This document shows, piece after piece, positions 7,672 to 15,870 of a DNA stretch of 46,489 nucleotides. The position numbers and the translations under genes were made by a program. Numbering within the stretch: position 1 is the first letter of the stretch; every line of letters starts with the position of its first letter. This DNA comes from Arthrobacter sp. UNC362MFTsu5.1 (GTDB lineage Bacteria; Actinomycetota; Actinomycetes; Actinomycetales; Micrococcaceae): NCBI RefSeq assembly GCF_000685965.1, contig NZ_JMLE01000033.1, positions 1 through 46,489 of the forward strand. The letters run 5' to 3'. Under the pieces are notes generated by a model, which saw only the letters and a program-made list of their open reading frames with translations, was not told the origin of the DNA and ran no database searches.

Positions 7672-8340
7672 CTAGGTTTCCTTGGGAAAGCGGGAGATTC
7701 CGCGCCAAGCTAAACGATAGATCAGGTCGCTGGCCACATCGAGGTCCAGGTTTCCGTCGGTTTCGAGCCAGTAACGCGCGCTGACCTGCGCCATTCCGGC
7801 GAGTCCGCGCCCCAGCAGCTGGGCCTCCAGCATGGGGAGCTTGGTGTCCTCGGCGATGACCCGCGCGATGGCATCGGCAAAAGCCTTGTTGAATGTTTCG
7901 AGCCTGGAGCTGACGTCGCTGTCATTAATCAGGTCTGATTCGAAGACCAGGCGGTGTGCCTGGTCGTCACTGGCAATAAAGCGGTAATAGGCCCGCATGA
8001 CCGCCTGGACACGTTCGTCGTTGTCGTCGGTGGAATTCAGCGCCCCCATCATCAACTCGGTCAGGGCACTGAGGTGGCTGTCCAGCAGGGCGAGGTAGAG
8101 CTCGCGCTTGGAAGGGAAGTGCTGGTACAGCACCGGCTTGCTGACGTGGGCCGTTTCCGCGATCTCGTCCATGGCCGCACCGTGGTAGCCGTTGGCCACG
8201 AAGACTTCCTGCGCGGCGGCCAGCAGCTGGGCGCGCCGTTCGTCACGCGGAAGCCGCGCTGAACGCGCACCGCCGGTGCGCGCCTGTCCCGCGGCTGCCT
8301 TCCCGGCCTGTGTCCGATCAACCGGTGCATGATGAACCAC
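7672..8340 (-). CDS. TetR-family transcriptional regulator
   Basis: A 222-residue dimeric repressor type. The N terminus is a disordered, basic, Ala-rich tail (about 1-30), followed by the TetR DNA-binding domain: RRAQLLAAAQEVFVANGYHGAAMDEIAETAHVS... up to the recognition helix VSKPVLYQHFPSKREL (about 69-84). The C-terminal ligand-binding domain is less conserved. The start is GTG 8338-8340, with AAGAAGG 6 nt upstream. A 14-bp near-palindrome, TTACGCGCGGGTAA, lies 35 bp upstream between this gene and moeZ and is a good candidate operator for autoregulation and control of moeZ. It is comparable to Rv3208 of M. tuberculosis by position. Confidence 0.9.
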   Translation of the reverse strand: MVHHAPVDRTQAGKAAAGQARTGGARSARLPRDERRAQLLAAAQEVFVANGYHGAAMDEIAETAHVSKPVLYQHFPSKRELYLALLDSHLSALTELMMGALNSTDDNDERVQAVMRAYYRFIASDDQAHRLVFESDLINDSDVSSRLETFNKAFADAIARVIAEDTKLPMLEAQLLGRGLAGMAQVSARYWLETDGNLDLDVASDLIYRLAWRGISRFPKET

Positions 8341-8374
8341 TGTTGGCCTTCTTTCGATTGCAGTTACCTACACT

Positions 8375-8388
8375 TTACGCGCGGGTAA
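8375..8388. promoter_or_regulatory. Palindrome, candidate TetR operator
   Basis: TTACGCGCGGGTAA: the two half-sites pair perfectly except for one central position on each side. It lies in the 84-bp gap between the divergent TetR and moeZ genes, overlapping the upstream edge of the predicted moeZ -35 region. The link to this TetR protein is positional only. Confidence 0.5.
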
Positions 8389-8389
8389 T

Positions 8390-8419
8390 ATGACCTGGCG
8401 GCATCTTCGGGCATACATT
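8390..8419 (+). promoter_or_regulatory. moeZ promoter (leaderless)
   Basis: A -35-like ATGACC (8390-8395), 18-nt spacer and -10 TACATT (8414-8419). The ATG of moeZ follows only 5 nt later and has no Shine-Dalgarno sequence, so transcription probably starts at the start codon. Confidence 0.45.
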
Positions 8420-8424
8420 GAAGT

Positions 8425-9624
8425 ATGGCTTCCACGTTCACCGCAACTGCTGTCCCTGCAACCCTGGATCCCCTCGTGGAACCGGCGGATGCCCTGACCG
8501 CCGAAGAGGTGGAGCGCTACTCCCGCCACCTCATCATTCCCGAAATCGGCACGCTGGGCCAACGCAGGCTCAAGAACGCCAAGGTCCTGGTTATCGGTGC
8601 CGGCGGCCTGGGCTCGCCGGCCTTGCTTTATCTTGCCGCTGCGGGCGTGGGAACCCTGGGAATCATCGACGACGACGCCGTGGACCTGAGCAACCTGCAG
8701 CGCCAGGTCATCCACGGGGTTGCGGATGTGGGAAAGCCCAAGATCGAGTCAGCCCGCGACTCCATTGCCGCTCTGAACCCCCTGGTGGAGGTTCAGCTCC
8801 ACAATGTCAGGCTGGACGCCTCGAACGCGCTGGAGCTGTTCGCCGGCTACGACCTCATCCTGGACGGCGCCGACAATTTCGCCACCCGCTACCTGGTCAA
8901 TGACGCCGCCGCCATCCTCGGCAAACCCTACGTCTGGGGCTCGATTTTCCGCTTCGACGGCCAGGTCAGCGTGTTCTGGGAGAAGTACGGCCCCACCTAC
9001 CGCGACCTCTACCCGGAGGCGCCGCCGGCCGGCTCGGTGCCTTCCTGCGGCGAGGGCGGCGTGTTCGGGATGCTGTGCGCCGCCGTCGGCTCGCTCATGG
9101 TCACCGAGGCAGTCAAGCTGATCACCGGCGTCGGGCGCTCCATGCTGGGGCGCGTTGCGCTGTTCGACGCCCTCGGCGGAAGCTGGCGGGAGATCAGGGT
9201 GGCACGCGACCCGGCCGCCGAGCGCATCACGGAACTCACCGACTACGAGGCTTTCTGCGGAATAGTTCCGGAGGCTGAGACTGCCAAGGAAGACACTGTG
9301 ACGGCCCCGCAGCTGGCCACCATGCTGGCCTCGCGCAAAGCCGGCCTGAAGGACTTCGAACTCGTGGACGTCCGCGAGCCCGGCGAGCACGACATCGTCA
9401 GCATCGACGGCTCCGTCCTTATCCCGCAGGGCAGGATCCTGGCGGGGGAGGCATGGGCCCAGCTGCCCCAGGACAAGGACATCGTGTTCCACTGCAAAGC
9501 CGGGACGCGCTCAGCAGCTGTCCTGGCAGCCGCGCGCAAGGCAGGCTACCAGCGGGTCAGCCACCTCGACGGCGGCATCCTTGCCTGGGTGCGGGAAGTG
9601 GAGCCTTCCAAGCCGGTGTACTGA
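8425..9624 (+). CDS. moeZ: Adenylyltransferase/sulfurtransferase MoeZ (MoeB-rhodanese fusion)
   Basis: E1-like enzyme that adenylates the C-terminal Gly of small sulfur carriers (MoaD, ThiS, CysO types) and supplies the sulfur. Residues about 25-270 form the ThiF/MoeB domain, with GAGGLGSP (58-65), the acidic IDDDAVDLSNLQRQ (81-94) and the catalytic Cys208 in VPSCGEGG. Residues about 300-395 form a rhodanese domain with the active loop HCKAGTRS, Cys357. The two CxxC zinc pairs of E. coli MoeB are absent: the only cysteines seen are C208, one in MLCAAVG, one in AFCGI and C357. The 399-residue length fits the family. It may serve ThiS made at 5287-5523, since no thiF is present here. Confidence 0.92.
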   Translation: MASTFTATAVPATLDPLVEPADALTAEEVERYSRHLIIPEIGTLGQRRLKNAKVLVIGAGGLGSPALLYLAAAGVGTLGIIDDDAVDLSNLQRQVIHGVADVGKPKIESARDSIAALNPLVEVQLHNVRLDASNALELFAGYDLILDGADNFATRYLVNDAAAILGKPYVWGSIFRFDGQVSVFWEKYGPTYRDLYPEAPPAGSVPSCGEGGVFGMLCAAVGSLMVTEAVKLITGVGRSMLGRVALFDALGGSWREIRVARDPAAERITELTDYEAFCGIVPEAETAKEDTVTAPQLATMLASRKAGLKDFELVDVREPGEHDIVSIDGSVLIPQGRILAGEAWAQLPQDKDIVFHCKAGTRSAAVLAAARKAGYQRVSHLDGGILAWVREVEPSKPVY

Positions 9625-9632
9625 CCGGAACC

Positions 9633-9672
9633 TGAACACGCTTCTGACCAAGCTTGAACCCGCTTCTGACCA
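9633..9672. repeat. Two direct 18-bp repeats, 22-bp period
   Basis: TGAACACGCTTCTGACCA at 9633-9650 and TGAACCCGCTTCTGACCA at 9655-9672 differ at one base. They lie in the 81-bp gap between moeZ and the dehydrogenase gene. They could be two regulator half-sites on the same face of the helix, or just a local duplication. Confidence 0.8.
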
Positions 9673-9705
9673 GCCGCGCCACCGCACACCGAGGAAGGCC
9701 CAGCA

Positions 9706-10734
9706 ATGAACCAGGACACAAGCAGGACCCCGCAACACAAGACCGGCTCCGGATTCGGCAAGGAGTCGACCGCCGCTGAAGTCATTGCCGGCATCGACCT
9801 CACCGGCAGGACTGCCATCGTCACGGGCGGGTACTCCGGACTGGGGCTGGAGACGGTCCGGGCACTGGTGTCCGCCGGCGCCCAGGTGCTGGTGGGCGCC
9901 CGGAGGCCCGGCCATGCGCGGGAAATCCTGGAAGAAGCCGGAATACCCTTCGCACTGCCAGCCGGGGCGGAAGGAGGAACCGTAAGTGTCGGCGCGCTGG
10001 ACCTGGCGGACCTGGCGAGCGTGACAAGCTTTGCGGACAACTTCCTGTCCGCGTCCGGGGAATCAGGCGCCGGCCTGGACATCCTCATCAACAACGCCGC
10101 CATCATGGCCAGCCCCGAGCACCGGGTGGGCCCGGGCTGGGAGTCGCAGTTCGCCACCAACCATCTGGGCCACTTTGCCCTGACCAACCTGCTGTGGCCC
10201 GCGCTGGCCGCCGGACGGGGCGCGCGCGTCATCTCACTCTCGTCCACCGGGCATAAGCTCTCGCCCATCCGTTTCGACGACATCAACTTCGACACCGGCT
10301 ACGACAAATGGAAGGCCTACGGCCAGGCCAAGACGGCCAACTCCCTCTTCGCCGTACACCTGGACTTCCTCGGACGGGATGCCGGGGTTCGGGCCTTCGC
10401 CGTGCATCCCGGCGGCATCATGACGGAACTGCAGCGCCACCTGCCACGCGAGGAAATGGTGGCCGCCGGCTGGATGGACCAGGACGGCAACGTCGATGCC
10501 CGGTTCAAGACCCCGGCACAGGGCGCCGCAACGTCAGTGTGGGCCGCCACGTCCCCGGCGCTGGAGGGCATGGGCGGGGTCTACTGCGAGGACTGCGACA
10601 TCGCCGAACCCACCCGGACGGGAAGCCCTGAAGCCCGGATCAGGGGAGTGGATGCGCACGCGGTGGATCCGTCGGATGCTGCACGCCTGTGGACGCTCTC
10701 GGCGGAGATGACAGGGATAAACGCCTTCGGCTGA
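9706..10734 (+). CDS. Short-chain dehydrogenase/reductase (retinol-dehydrogenase-like)
   Basis: An NAD(P)-dependent oxidoreductase of the SDR family, 342 residues, somewhat longer than the classical 250-residue form. It has the cofactor motif TGGYSGLG (40-47), NNAAIM for the NNAG motif, the catalytic serine stretch SLSSTGH and the Y205-x3-K209 pair (YGQAK). Basic GARRPGHAR after the second strand suggests NADP preference, but that is an inference. The substrate cannot be told from sequence; the extra C-terminal segment with two Cys (YCEDCDIAEP) resembles light-dependent protochlorophyllide reductase/retinol dehydrogenase-like members. The start is ATG 9706, with GAGGAAGG just upstream. It is convergent with hemA, 25 bp apart. 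Confidence 0.88.
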   Translation: MNQDTSRTPQHKTGSGFGKESTAAEVIAGIDLTGRTAIVTGGYSGLGLETVRALVSAGAQVLVGARRPGHAREILEEAGIPFALPAGAEGGTVSVGALDLADLASVTSFADNFLSASGESGAGLDILINNAAIMASPEHRVGPGWESQFATNHLGHFALTNLLWPALAAGRGARVISLSSTGHKLSPIRFDDINFDTGYDKWKAYGQAKTANSLFAVHLDFLGRDAGVRAFAVHPGGIMTELQRHLPREEMVAAGWMDQDGNVDARFKTPAQGAATSVWAATSPALEGMGGVYCEDCDIAEPTRTGSPEARIRGVDAHAVDPSDAARLWTLSAEMTGINAFG

Positions 10735-10759
10735 CGCCGGGGCGGCCGGAAGCCTTGGG

Positions 10760-12100
10760 CTAGGCGGTTTCGCGCCGGATGTCGGCGGACGCGGGGCCGG
10801 CCTGGCCGTGGTCCACGGGGCATTCCGCTGCCGGGGCAGCGGCGGGCTGCTCAACGGTGATGCCGTACAGCGCATCAAGGGCCGCGATGTACTGTTCCTG
10901 CTGGCCGTTGGAGGCAAGCTCCCGCGCCCGGACCGTGGGGACGTGCAGCAGCTGCTTGACCATCCGGCGCAGGGCGAACTCGACTTCCTCGGCGGCGGCC
11001 GTGCAGCCGTGGCGTGCCCGGACCTTTTCCATTTCGGCGTCGAGGACGTTCATGGTGTGGCGGCGCAGCGCGACGATCGCCGAGTCCACGGACCTGGCCT
11101 CGCGCTCCTGCTCGAACGCTGCGGCCGCGCCGGTGACGATGCCGCTGGCCTGCGCCAGGGATTCGGCCTGCTCCTGGGGAGCAGCGAGCCGCACGGATTC
11201 GAGCGTCAGCAGCTCCACGCCGTCGAGCTCTCCCACGGCGGGGTCGAAATCATGGGTGAGCGCCAGGTCGATGGCGATCAGAGTCTGGGGTGAGCCGGCG
11301 CGGACACGGGCGAGTTCGTCCGCTTCCACGCGGGTATCGGAGCCGCTGCACCCGATCATGACGTCCGCCGCGGCCACCGCGGTGGGAAGCGAATCGGAGT
11401 CGAGGGCCTTGCCGCCGCGCGTGGCGACGAAGGCTTCGGCGCGTCCGGAGGAGGAAAAGACGGAAATGTCCGTGCACCCGCGTTCACGGAGCAACGACAT
11501 GGTGGCGCCCGCGTAGGCGCCGGTCCCGAAGACCACGGCTTTCTTGGCGGACCAGTCGGGGTCCTCGGAAAGGTCGGTGGCGAGATCCAGGGCCACCGAG
11601 ACGATGGACAGTCCGCGGGATCCCAGGGCCGTCTGCGCCCCGACGTCCTTGGCGGTCTTGGATGCTGCCTGGAAGAGCCGGACGAGGCCTGAACTGGCAG
11701 TGCCGTCATGCTGGGCGGTGATGAGTGCCCGGCGAACCTGCCCGGCGATTTCGCGTTCGCCGACCACAGCCGAGTCCAGGCCGGAGCTCACGGCGAAAAG
11801 GTGCTGGCTGACTTCGCCGCCGGTGCGCGTGTTGAATGAGCGGGAGACCAGTTGCTCGTTGAGTCCGGTGCGTTCACTGATCTGGGCAACTAGGGCGGCG
11901 CGTGCCGCTTCCACGTCATCCGGATGAGGCGCTTCACCATAAATTTCGAAGCGGTTGCAGGTGGCAAGCACCACCGCACCCGTCACTGCCGGCGACCCGG
12001 AGAGTGCGGATGTAGCAAGCTCGGAAGCACCGGTGCTCAGTTGAGCAACGGTCTCGAGGTCGATGTCGGCGTGTGTAGCCACCAATGAAAAAAGAACCAC
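10760..12100 (-). CDS. hemA: Glutamyl-tRNA reductase HemA
   Basis: First committed step of haem synthesis: reduces glutamyl-tRNA(Glu) to glutamate-1-semialdehyde using NADPH. The 446-residue protein shows the active-site ATCNRFEIY with nucleophile Cys48, the HLF and SGLDSAVVGEREI segments of the catalytic domain, the NADP-binding GTGAYAGA and a C-terminal dimerisation helix region. The C-terminal tail is Ala/Pro-rich and holds a Cys-Pro motif, C427-P-V-D-H431, resembling haem regulatory motifs (see findings). The start is GTG 12098-12100 (VLFSLVATH), normal for the family. It is divergent from hemE, so the two arms of the pathway share a 158-bp control region. Confidence 0.95.
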   Translation of the reverse strand: MVLFSLVATHADIDLETVAQLSTGASELATSALSGSPAVTGAVVLATCNRFEIYGEAPHPDDVEAARAALVAQISERTGLNEQLVSRSFNTRTGGEVSQHLFAVSSGLDSAVVGEREIAGQVRRALITAQHDGTASSGLVRLFQAASKTAKDVGAQTALGSRGLSIVSVALDLATDLSEDPDWSAKKAVVFGTGAYAGATMSLLRERGCTDISVFSSSGRAEAFVATRGGKALDSDSLPTAVAAADVMIGCSGSDTRVEADELARVRAGSPQTLIAIDLALTHDFDPAVGELDGVELLTLESVRLAAPQEQAESLAQASGIVTGAAAAFEQEREARSVDSAIVALRRHTMNVLDAEMEKVRARHGCTAAAEEVEFALRRMVKQLLHVPTVRARELASNGQQEQYIAALDALYGITVEQPAAAPAAECPVDHGQAGPASADIRRETA

Positions 12101-12109
12101 AGCATCACA

Positions 12110-12140
12110 ATCATAGCTTTTACGTCACGGCGTAGAACAA
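12110..12140 (-). promoter_or_regulatory. Candidate hemA promoter
   Basis: On the minus strand, -35-like TTGTTC (12140-12135), a 19-nt spacer and -10 TATGAT (12115-12110), a 5/6 match to TATAAT. The GTG of hemA follows 9 nt later, so the 5' leader would be only a few bases. No Shine-Dalgarno sequence is evident. Confidence 0.45.
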
Positions 12141-12258
12141 CAAAGCGCAGTGGCGAACCCCACGGCGGCCTGTGATTCCTGCCACGGAAGGCGCCGGCCG
12201 GGACCGGATGACAGCCTGTCGTTATCTTTTCCGCGCGACTTTAGGGACAATCGGAGTC

Positions 12259-13380
12259 ATGACTTCAAGCGCTGCAACGTCCAACGGAACGGTCTCCGAC
12301 GCCCCGTTCACCGATGCCACCCTGGATGCAGGACACCCGCTGATGGACGGCCGCACGGCTGATTCGCCGCTCATCACCGCCTACCGCGGCGGTAAGCCGA
12401 GCCGTCGGCCCGTCTGGTTCATGCGGCAGGCCGGCCGTTCCCTGCCGGAATACCTGAAGGTGCGCGAAGGCGTGGCCATGCTGGATTCTTGCCTGCGCCC
12501 CGAGCTGGCCTCAGAGATCACGCTGCAGCCCGTGCGCCGGCACGACGTCGACGCCGCCATCTTCTTCTCGGACATCGTGATTCCGTTGAAACTGGCCGGC
12601 GTGGGCGTGGACATCGTTCCGGGCGTTGGTCCGGTCCTGGACAAGCCGGTCCGCACTGCCGCGGACGTCGCGGCACTCCCGAAGCTGACCTGGGAAGCGC
12701 TGGAGCCGATCCGGGAGGCCGTCCGCCTTACCGTTGCCCAGCTCGGCAAAACGCCGCTGATCGGTTTCGCCGGTGCGCCCTTCACCCTCGCCGCGTACAT
12801 GGTTGAAGGCAAGCCCTCCCGCGACCACCTCGGCCCGCGCACCATGATGCACGCCGACCCCGAAACCTGGACCGCCCTGGCCAACTGGGCTGCCGACGCC
12901 TCGGGCATGTTCCTGCGCGCCCAGCTGGAAGCCGGTGCTTCCGCAGGCCAGTTGTTCGACTCCTGGGCGGGCTCGCTGGGGCTGGTCGACTACGAACGCT
13001 TCGTGGCCCCGGCCTCTGCCCGTGCGCTGGACCACGTCCGCCACCTCGGTGCGCCGCTGATCCACTTCGGCACCGGAACCTCCGAGCTCCTGGTGGCCAT
13101 GCGCGACGTCGGCGTCGACGTGGTGGGCGTTGACTACCGGCTGCCGCTGGACGAAGCCAACCGCCGGCTGGGCGGGACCGTCCCGCTGCAGGGCAACATC
13201 GACCCCGCCCTGCTGTCAGCTCCGTGGTCAGTCCTCGAAGCGCACGTCCGGGAGGTCATCCGGGCCGGGTCTGCCGCCCCCGGCCACGTCCTGAACCTGG
13301 GCCACGGCGTGCCGCCGGAGACCGACCCTGACGTCCTGACGCGAGTCGTCGAACTTATTCACTCGATTTCCCCGGAGTAA
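12259..13380 (+). CDS. hemE: Uroporphyrinogen decarboxylase HemE
   Basis: Removes four carboxyl groups from uroporphyrinogen III to give coproporphyrinogen III. The 373-residue protein shows the family signature RRPVWFMRQAGR (49-60), IFFSDIVIP with the key Asp, and the second signature GFAGAPFTLAAYMVEG. A roughly 40-residue N-terminal extension precedes the core. The frame is open from 12172, but ATG 12259 is the first start with sensible spacing; a GACAAT box lies 7 nt upstream and CGGAG is only 2 nt upstream, so it may be leaderless. The stop is followed directly by the hemY start codon, no gap. Confidence 0.95.
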   Translation: MTSSAATSNGTVSDAPFTDATLDAGHPLMDGRTADSPLITAYRGGKPSRRPVWFMRQAGRSLPEYLKVREGVAMLDSCLRPELASEITLQPVRRHDVDAAIFFSDIVIPLKLAGVGVDIVPGVGPVLDKPVRTAADVAALPKLTWEALEPIREAVRLTVAQLGKTPLIGFAGAPFTLAAYMVEGKPSRDHLGPRTMMHADPETWTALANWAADASGMFLRAQLEAGASAGQLFDSWAGSLGLVDYERFVAPASARALDHVRHLGAPLIHFGTGTSELLVAMRDVGVDVVGVDYRLPLDEANRRLGGTVPLQGNIDPALLSAPWSVLEAHVREVIRAGSAAPGHVLNLGHGVPPETDPDVLTRVVELIHSISPE

Positions 13381-14835
13381 ATGGTGAGCGCAGCCACGCC
13401 GGAAGCGTCCGTTCCTACGGCGGTGGTGGTGGGAGGCGGCGTTTCAGGCCTGCTCGCCGCCCTTGAGCTAGCCAAAACCGGCAGGCACGTCACCGTCCTG
13501 GAAGCCACTGAAGCCTGGGGCGGCTGCGTGGGCAGCCATGTGGTGGGCGGCCTGACGCTGGACAGCGGAGCGGAGTCCTTCGCCACCCGTTCAAGCGCCG
13601 TAGCGGACCTCGCGGCGGAACTGGGCATCGCCGGCCGTATCGTGGCACCCCATCCTGGCGGCGCCTGGGTCCAGCTCCCCGAAGGCGCACGTGAACTTCC
13701 CAAAACCGGCGTCCTGGGCATTCCGGCCAACCCATGGGATCCCGAAGTGCGACGGACGCTGGGACTGGCCGGCTCCCTCCGGGCTTCACTGGACAGGTTC
13801 CTGCCGGCTTCCGCGGGCACCCGCGCGGGCATCACGAGCGTCTGGGCCCTGGTCCGGCAGCGGATGGGCCGCCGCGTCCTGGAGCGGCTCGTCGAGCCCG
13901 TGGTGGGCGGCGTACATTCCGCTGATCCCGCGCTCCTCGACGTGGACATGGTGGCGCCCGGACTCCGCGACGGAATCAGGGCCCACGGTTCCCTGGCTGC
14001 CGCCGTCGCCGCCCAGCGCCGGGGCACCCCGGCGCAGGGCAGCAAAGCGGGATCCGCCGTCGCCGGCCTCCATGGCGGCATGCACACAATGATCAGCGCC
14101 CTCGTGGCGGAGCTGCGCCGGCGCGGCGTCACGCTCCTGACCGGAACCCCGGCAGGGGCGGTGGCCAGGACTGCGGACGGTTGGCGGGTTTCGGCCGGGG
14201 ACCAAACGTACGACGCCGGCCTGCTGGTGGTGGCCCTTGACGGCCCGTCCGCCGTGGGACTGCTGCAGGACGCCGTGCCGGACCTTGGCGGCCACCGCCC
14301 GGCTGCCGGTCCGGACGTAAAGCTTGTGACACTTGTTGTTGACCTCCCGGAACTCGACCGCCGGCCACGGGGAACGGGCATCCTGGTGGCCCCGCAGACG
14401 CCCGGCATCGAGGCCAAGGCATTGACCCACGCCACCGCCAAGTGGGACTGGCTGGCGGCCGCTGCGGGGCCGGGCACCCACGTCGTCCGGCTGTCATACG
14501 GCCGGGGTGAGCAGCTCCCTGAAGACGGTCCCGCCGCTCCGGTCGGCGCCGGCTCCCGCGAGGGTGGCCATGCCCTGCTTGATGCGGCCTTACGGGATGC
14601 GTCGGCCCTGCTGACAGTGCCTGTCACAGCCGATGACGTGCTCGACTGGGACGTGGTCAGCTGGGGCGGAGTGCTGCCGTTCGCAGCCGTGGGCCATCGA
14701 CAGCGGGTGGCGGAAGTCCGCCGGGTGTGCGCTGCTGACGGAAGGCTCGTCATGGTGGGCGGGTGGCTGGCGGGCAACGGCCTGGCGGCCGTCGTCGCCG
14801 ACACCAAAAAACAGATCGCGGACAGCCTCCACTAG
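13381..14835 (+). CDS. hemY: Coproporphyrinogen III oxidase HemY (CgoX), FAD type
   Basis: In Actinobacteria with HemQ, this FAD enzyme oxidises coproporphyrinogen III to coproporphyrin III with oxygen, releasing hydrogen peroxide; older names call it protoporphyrinogen oxidase HemG/HemY. It has the N-terminal dinucleotide motif VVVGGGVSGL (15-24), the ALELAKTGRHVTVLEA strand-helix-strand, GGxxGS-like GGCVGSHVVGG, and the C-terminal FAD motif VGGWLAGNGLAAVVAD. The length of 484 is usual. ATG 13381 touches the hemE stop. It sits in the order hemE-hemY, with hemQ and hemH downstream, as expected for the coproporphyrin-dependent route. Confidence 0.94.
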   Translation: MVSAATPEASVPTAVVVGGGVSGLLAALELAKTGRHVTVLEATEAWGGCVGSHVVGGLTLDSGAESFATRSSAVADLAAELGIAGRIVAPHPGGAWVQLPEGARELPKTGVLGIPANPWDPEVRRTLGLAGSLRASLDRFLPASAGTRAGITSVWALVRQRMGRRVLERLVEPVVGGVHSADPALLDVDMVAPGLRDGIRAHGSLAAAVAAQRRGTPAQGSKAGSAVAGLHGGMHTMISALVAELRRRGVTLLTGTPAGAVARTADGWRVSAGDQTYDAGLLVVALDGPSAVGLLQDAVPDLGGHRPAAGPDVKLVTLVVDLPELDRRPRGTGILVAPQTPGIEAKALTHATAKWDWLAAAAGPGTHVVRLSYGRGEQLPEDGPAAPVGAGSREGGHALLDAALRDASALLTVPVTADDVLDWDVVSWGGVLPFAAVGHRQRVAEVRRVCAADGRLVMVGGWLAGNGLAAVVADTKKQIADSLH

Positions 14836-14901
14836 CCCGCGAGTACCGCCTGCAGGGCTTCTTTGCAAGTTTCTAATGGCACGTTTTTCTGGCTAGGGTC
14901 G

Positions 14902-15834
14902 ATGACTATGGTCATTCAGAAGTCCGAAGAAACTCGAACGCTGACTGGTTTCCATGGGGGTCTTCGGCGCGGCACGGCAGCAGCGGCGCTCGGAGCGGTA
15001 CTAGTCCTTTCCGCAGGTGTTCCTGCATCCAACGCTGTGTCCCTCGTTCCGGCTCCGGACACCACAGATGGCGCTGACGCCGCCACGACGACGTCAGTGG
15101 AAGCCGGTGTTCCCTCGCTGGATATCTGGGCCTCCGTGGTCCTGGGACCCAAGGGTGATCCCACCCGCCCGTCCGCACCGGGCTCCGGCAAGCAGACGCC
15201 GCCCGGACAACGGACGCAGCCCACACCGTCACCGTCTCCGACGACCGACCCGGTGACGCCTTCACCGTCGCCTGACCCGGAGACGCCGTCGCCGTCGCCG
15301 TCTCCCTCCGAAAGCAGCGCGCCGTCGGGCACGCCGGCACCGGCACCGGCTCCCGCAGGCGGAGCCGCAGGCCCGTCCACCGGTCCCGCCCAGGCGCCGG
15401 CCGCGCCTGCTCCCGCCACCGGCGCGGCCCCGGCCGGCACTCCCGGGGCGCCAAGCCCGTCGCTGCCCGGAACTGCCGCACCGGCCGCTCCGGGAACGGC
15501 AGGAACCGCTCCCGGCACCTCCGCCAAGATACCGGCCACCGGCGCGGCGTCGCCGGCGACCGGCAGCCGGGCTGCAGGGCCGGCGGCCACTGCTACCGCG
15601 TCGGCGTGGACCACCACGAACAGGTACGGTCCTGCCAACATGGCCACGTTGACCTCGGCAGGCGTCCTGCCGCTGTCCGGACCCGGCTACGGCGTCTCGA
15701 GCGCACCGGTCATGAGGTCCGCCGTGAGCGTCTCGCCGATGGGCGAAATGTCTCCCCAGGTCTGGTGGGGTGCCGGGCTGGTAGCGCTGGCCTGCGCCGC
15801 CGGGGTGGCCTACGTGCGGATGCGCCGGATCTGA
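14902..15834 (+). CDS. Secreted or membrane-anchored Pro/Ala/Ser-rich protein, unknown function
   Basis: About 310 residues with no domain I recognise. The N terminus has basic residues followed by a hydrophobic stretch (RRGTAAAALGAVLVLSAGVPASNA), a likely signal peptide. The middle (about 95-240) is low-complexity Pro/Ala/Ser/Thr/Gly, with SPSP and PAPA runs, suited to spanning the cell wall. The C terminus has one membrane helix (about residues 286-304) and ends in RMRRI, so it is probably anchored in the membrane with its bulk outside. A TAGGGT box at 14894-14899 precedes ATG 14902; if it is the -10, transcription would start near 14906 and ATG 14908 would be the true start. It interrupts the haem genes between hemY and hemQ. 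It has no haem-binding motif that I can see. Confidence 0.72.
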   Translation: MTMVIQKSEETRTLTGFHGGLRRGTAAAALGAVLVLSAGVPASNAVSLVPAPDTTDGADAATTTSVEAGVPSLDIWASVVLGPKGDPTRPSAPGSGKQTPPGQRTQPTPSPSPTTDPVTPSPSPDPETPSPSPSPSESSAPSGTPAPAPAPAGGAAGPSTGPAQAPAAPAPATGAAPAGTPGAPSPSLPGTAAPAAPGTAGTAPGTSAKIPATGAASPATGSRAAGPAATATASAWTTTNRYGPANMATLTSAGVLPLSGPGYGVSSAPVMRSAVSVSPMGEMSPQVWWGAGLVALACAAGVAYVRMRRI

Positions 15835-15848
15835 GCCCGCTGCGGGCT
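15834..15848 (+). terminator. Short GC hairpin after the secreted-protein gene
   Basis: AGCCCGC-T-GCGGGCT overlaps the stop codon of the preceding gene. The stem is 7 bp with a minimal loop (or 6 bp with a 3-nt loop), and no T-run follows. It may be a weak terminator or an mRNA 3' stabiliser. Confidence 0.35.
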
Positions 15849-15870
15849 GAAGAGGCTGTGAAATTAAGCA

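Noticed and set aside
13359..14807. A 482-codon open frame on the minus strand, opposite hemY
   Set aside because: It mirrors a clear HemY gene. In GC-rich DNA the antisense frame is often open; its translation is Ser/Arg/Pro-rich without family motifs or a ribosome site.
15205..15620. CRISPR-like or tandem-repeat array in the Pro/Ser-rich gene
   Set aside because: The repeats are SP and PA codon runs in frame within a coding region, with no regular repeat-spacer pattern.
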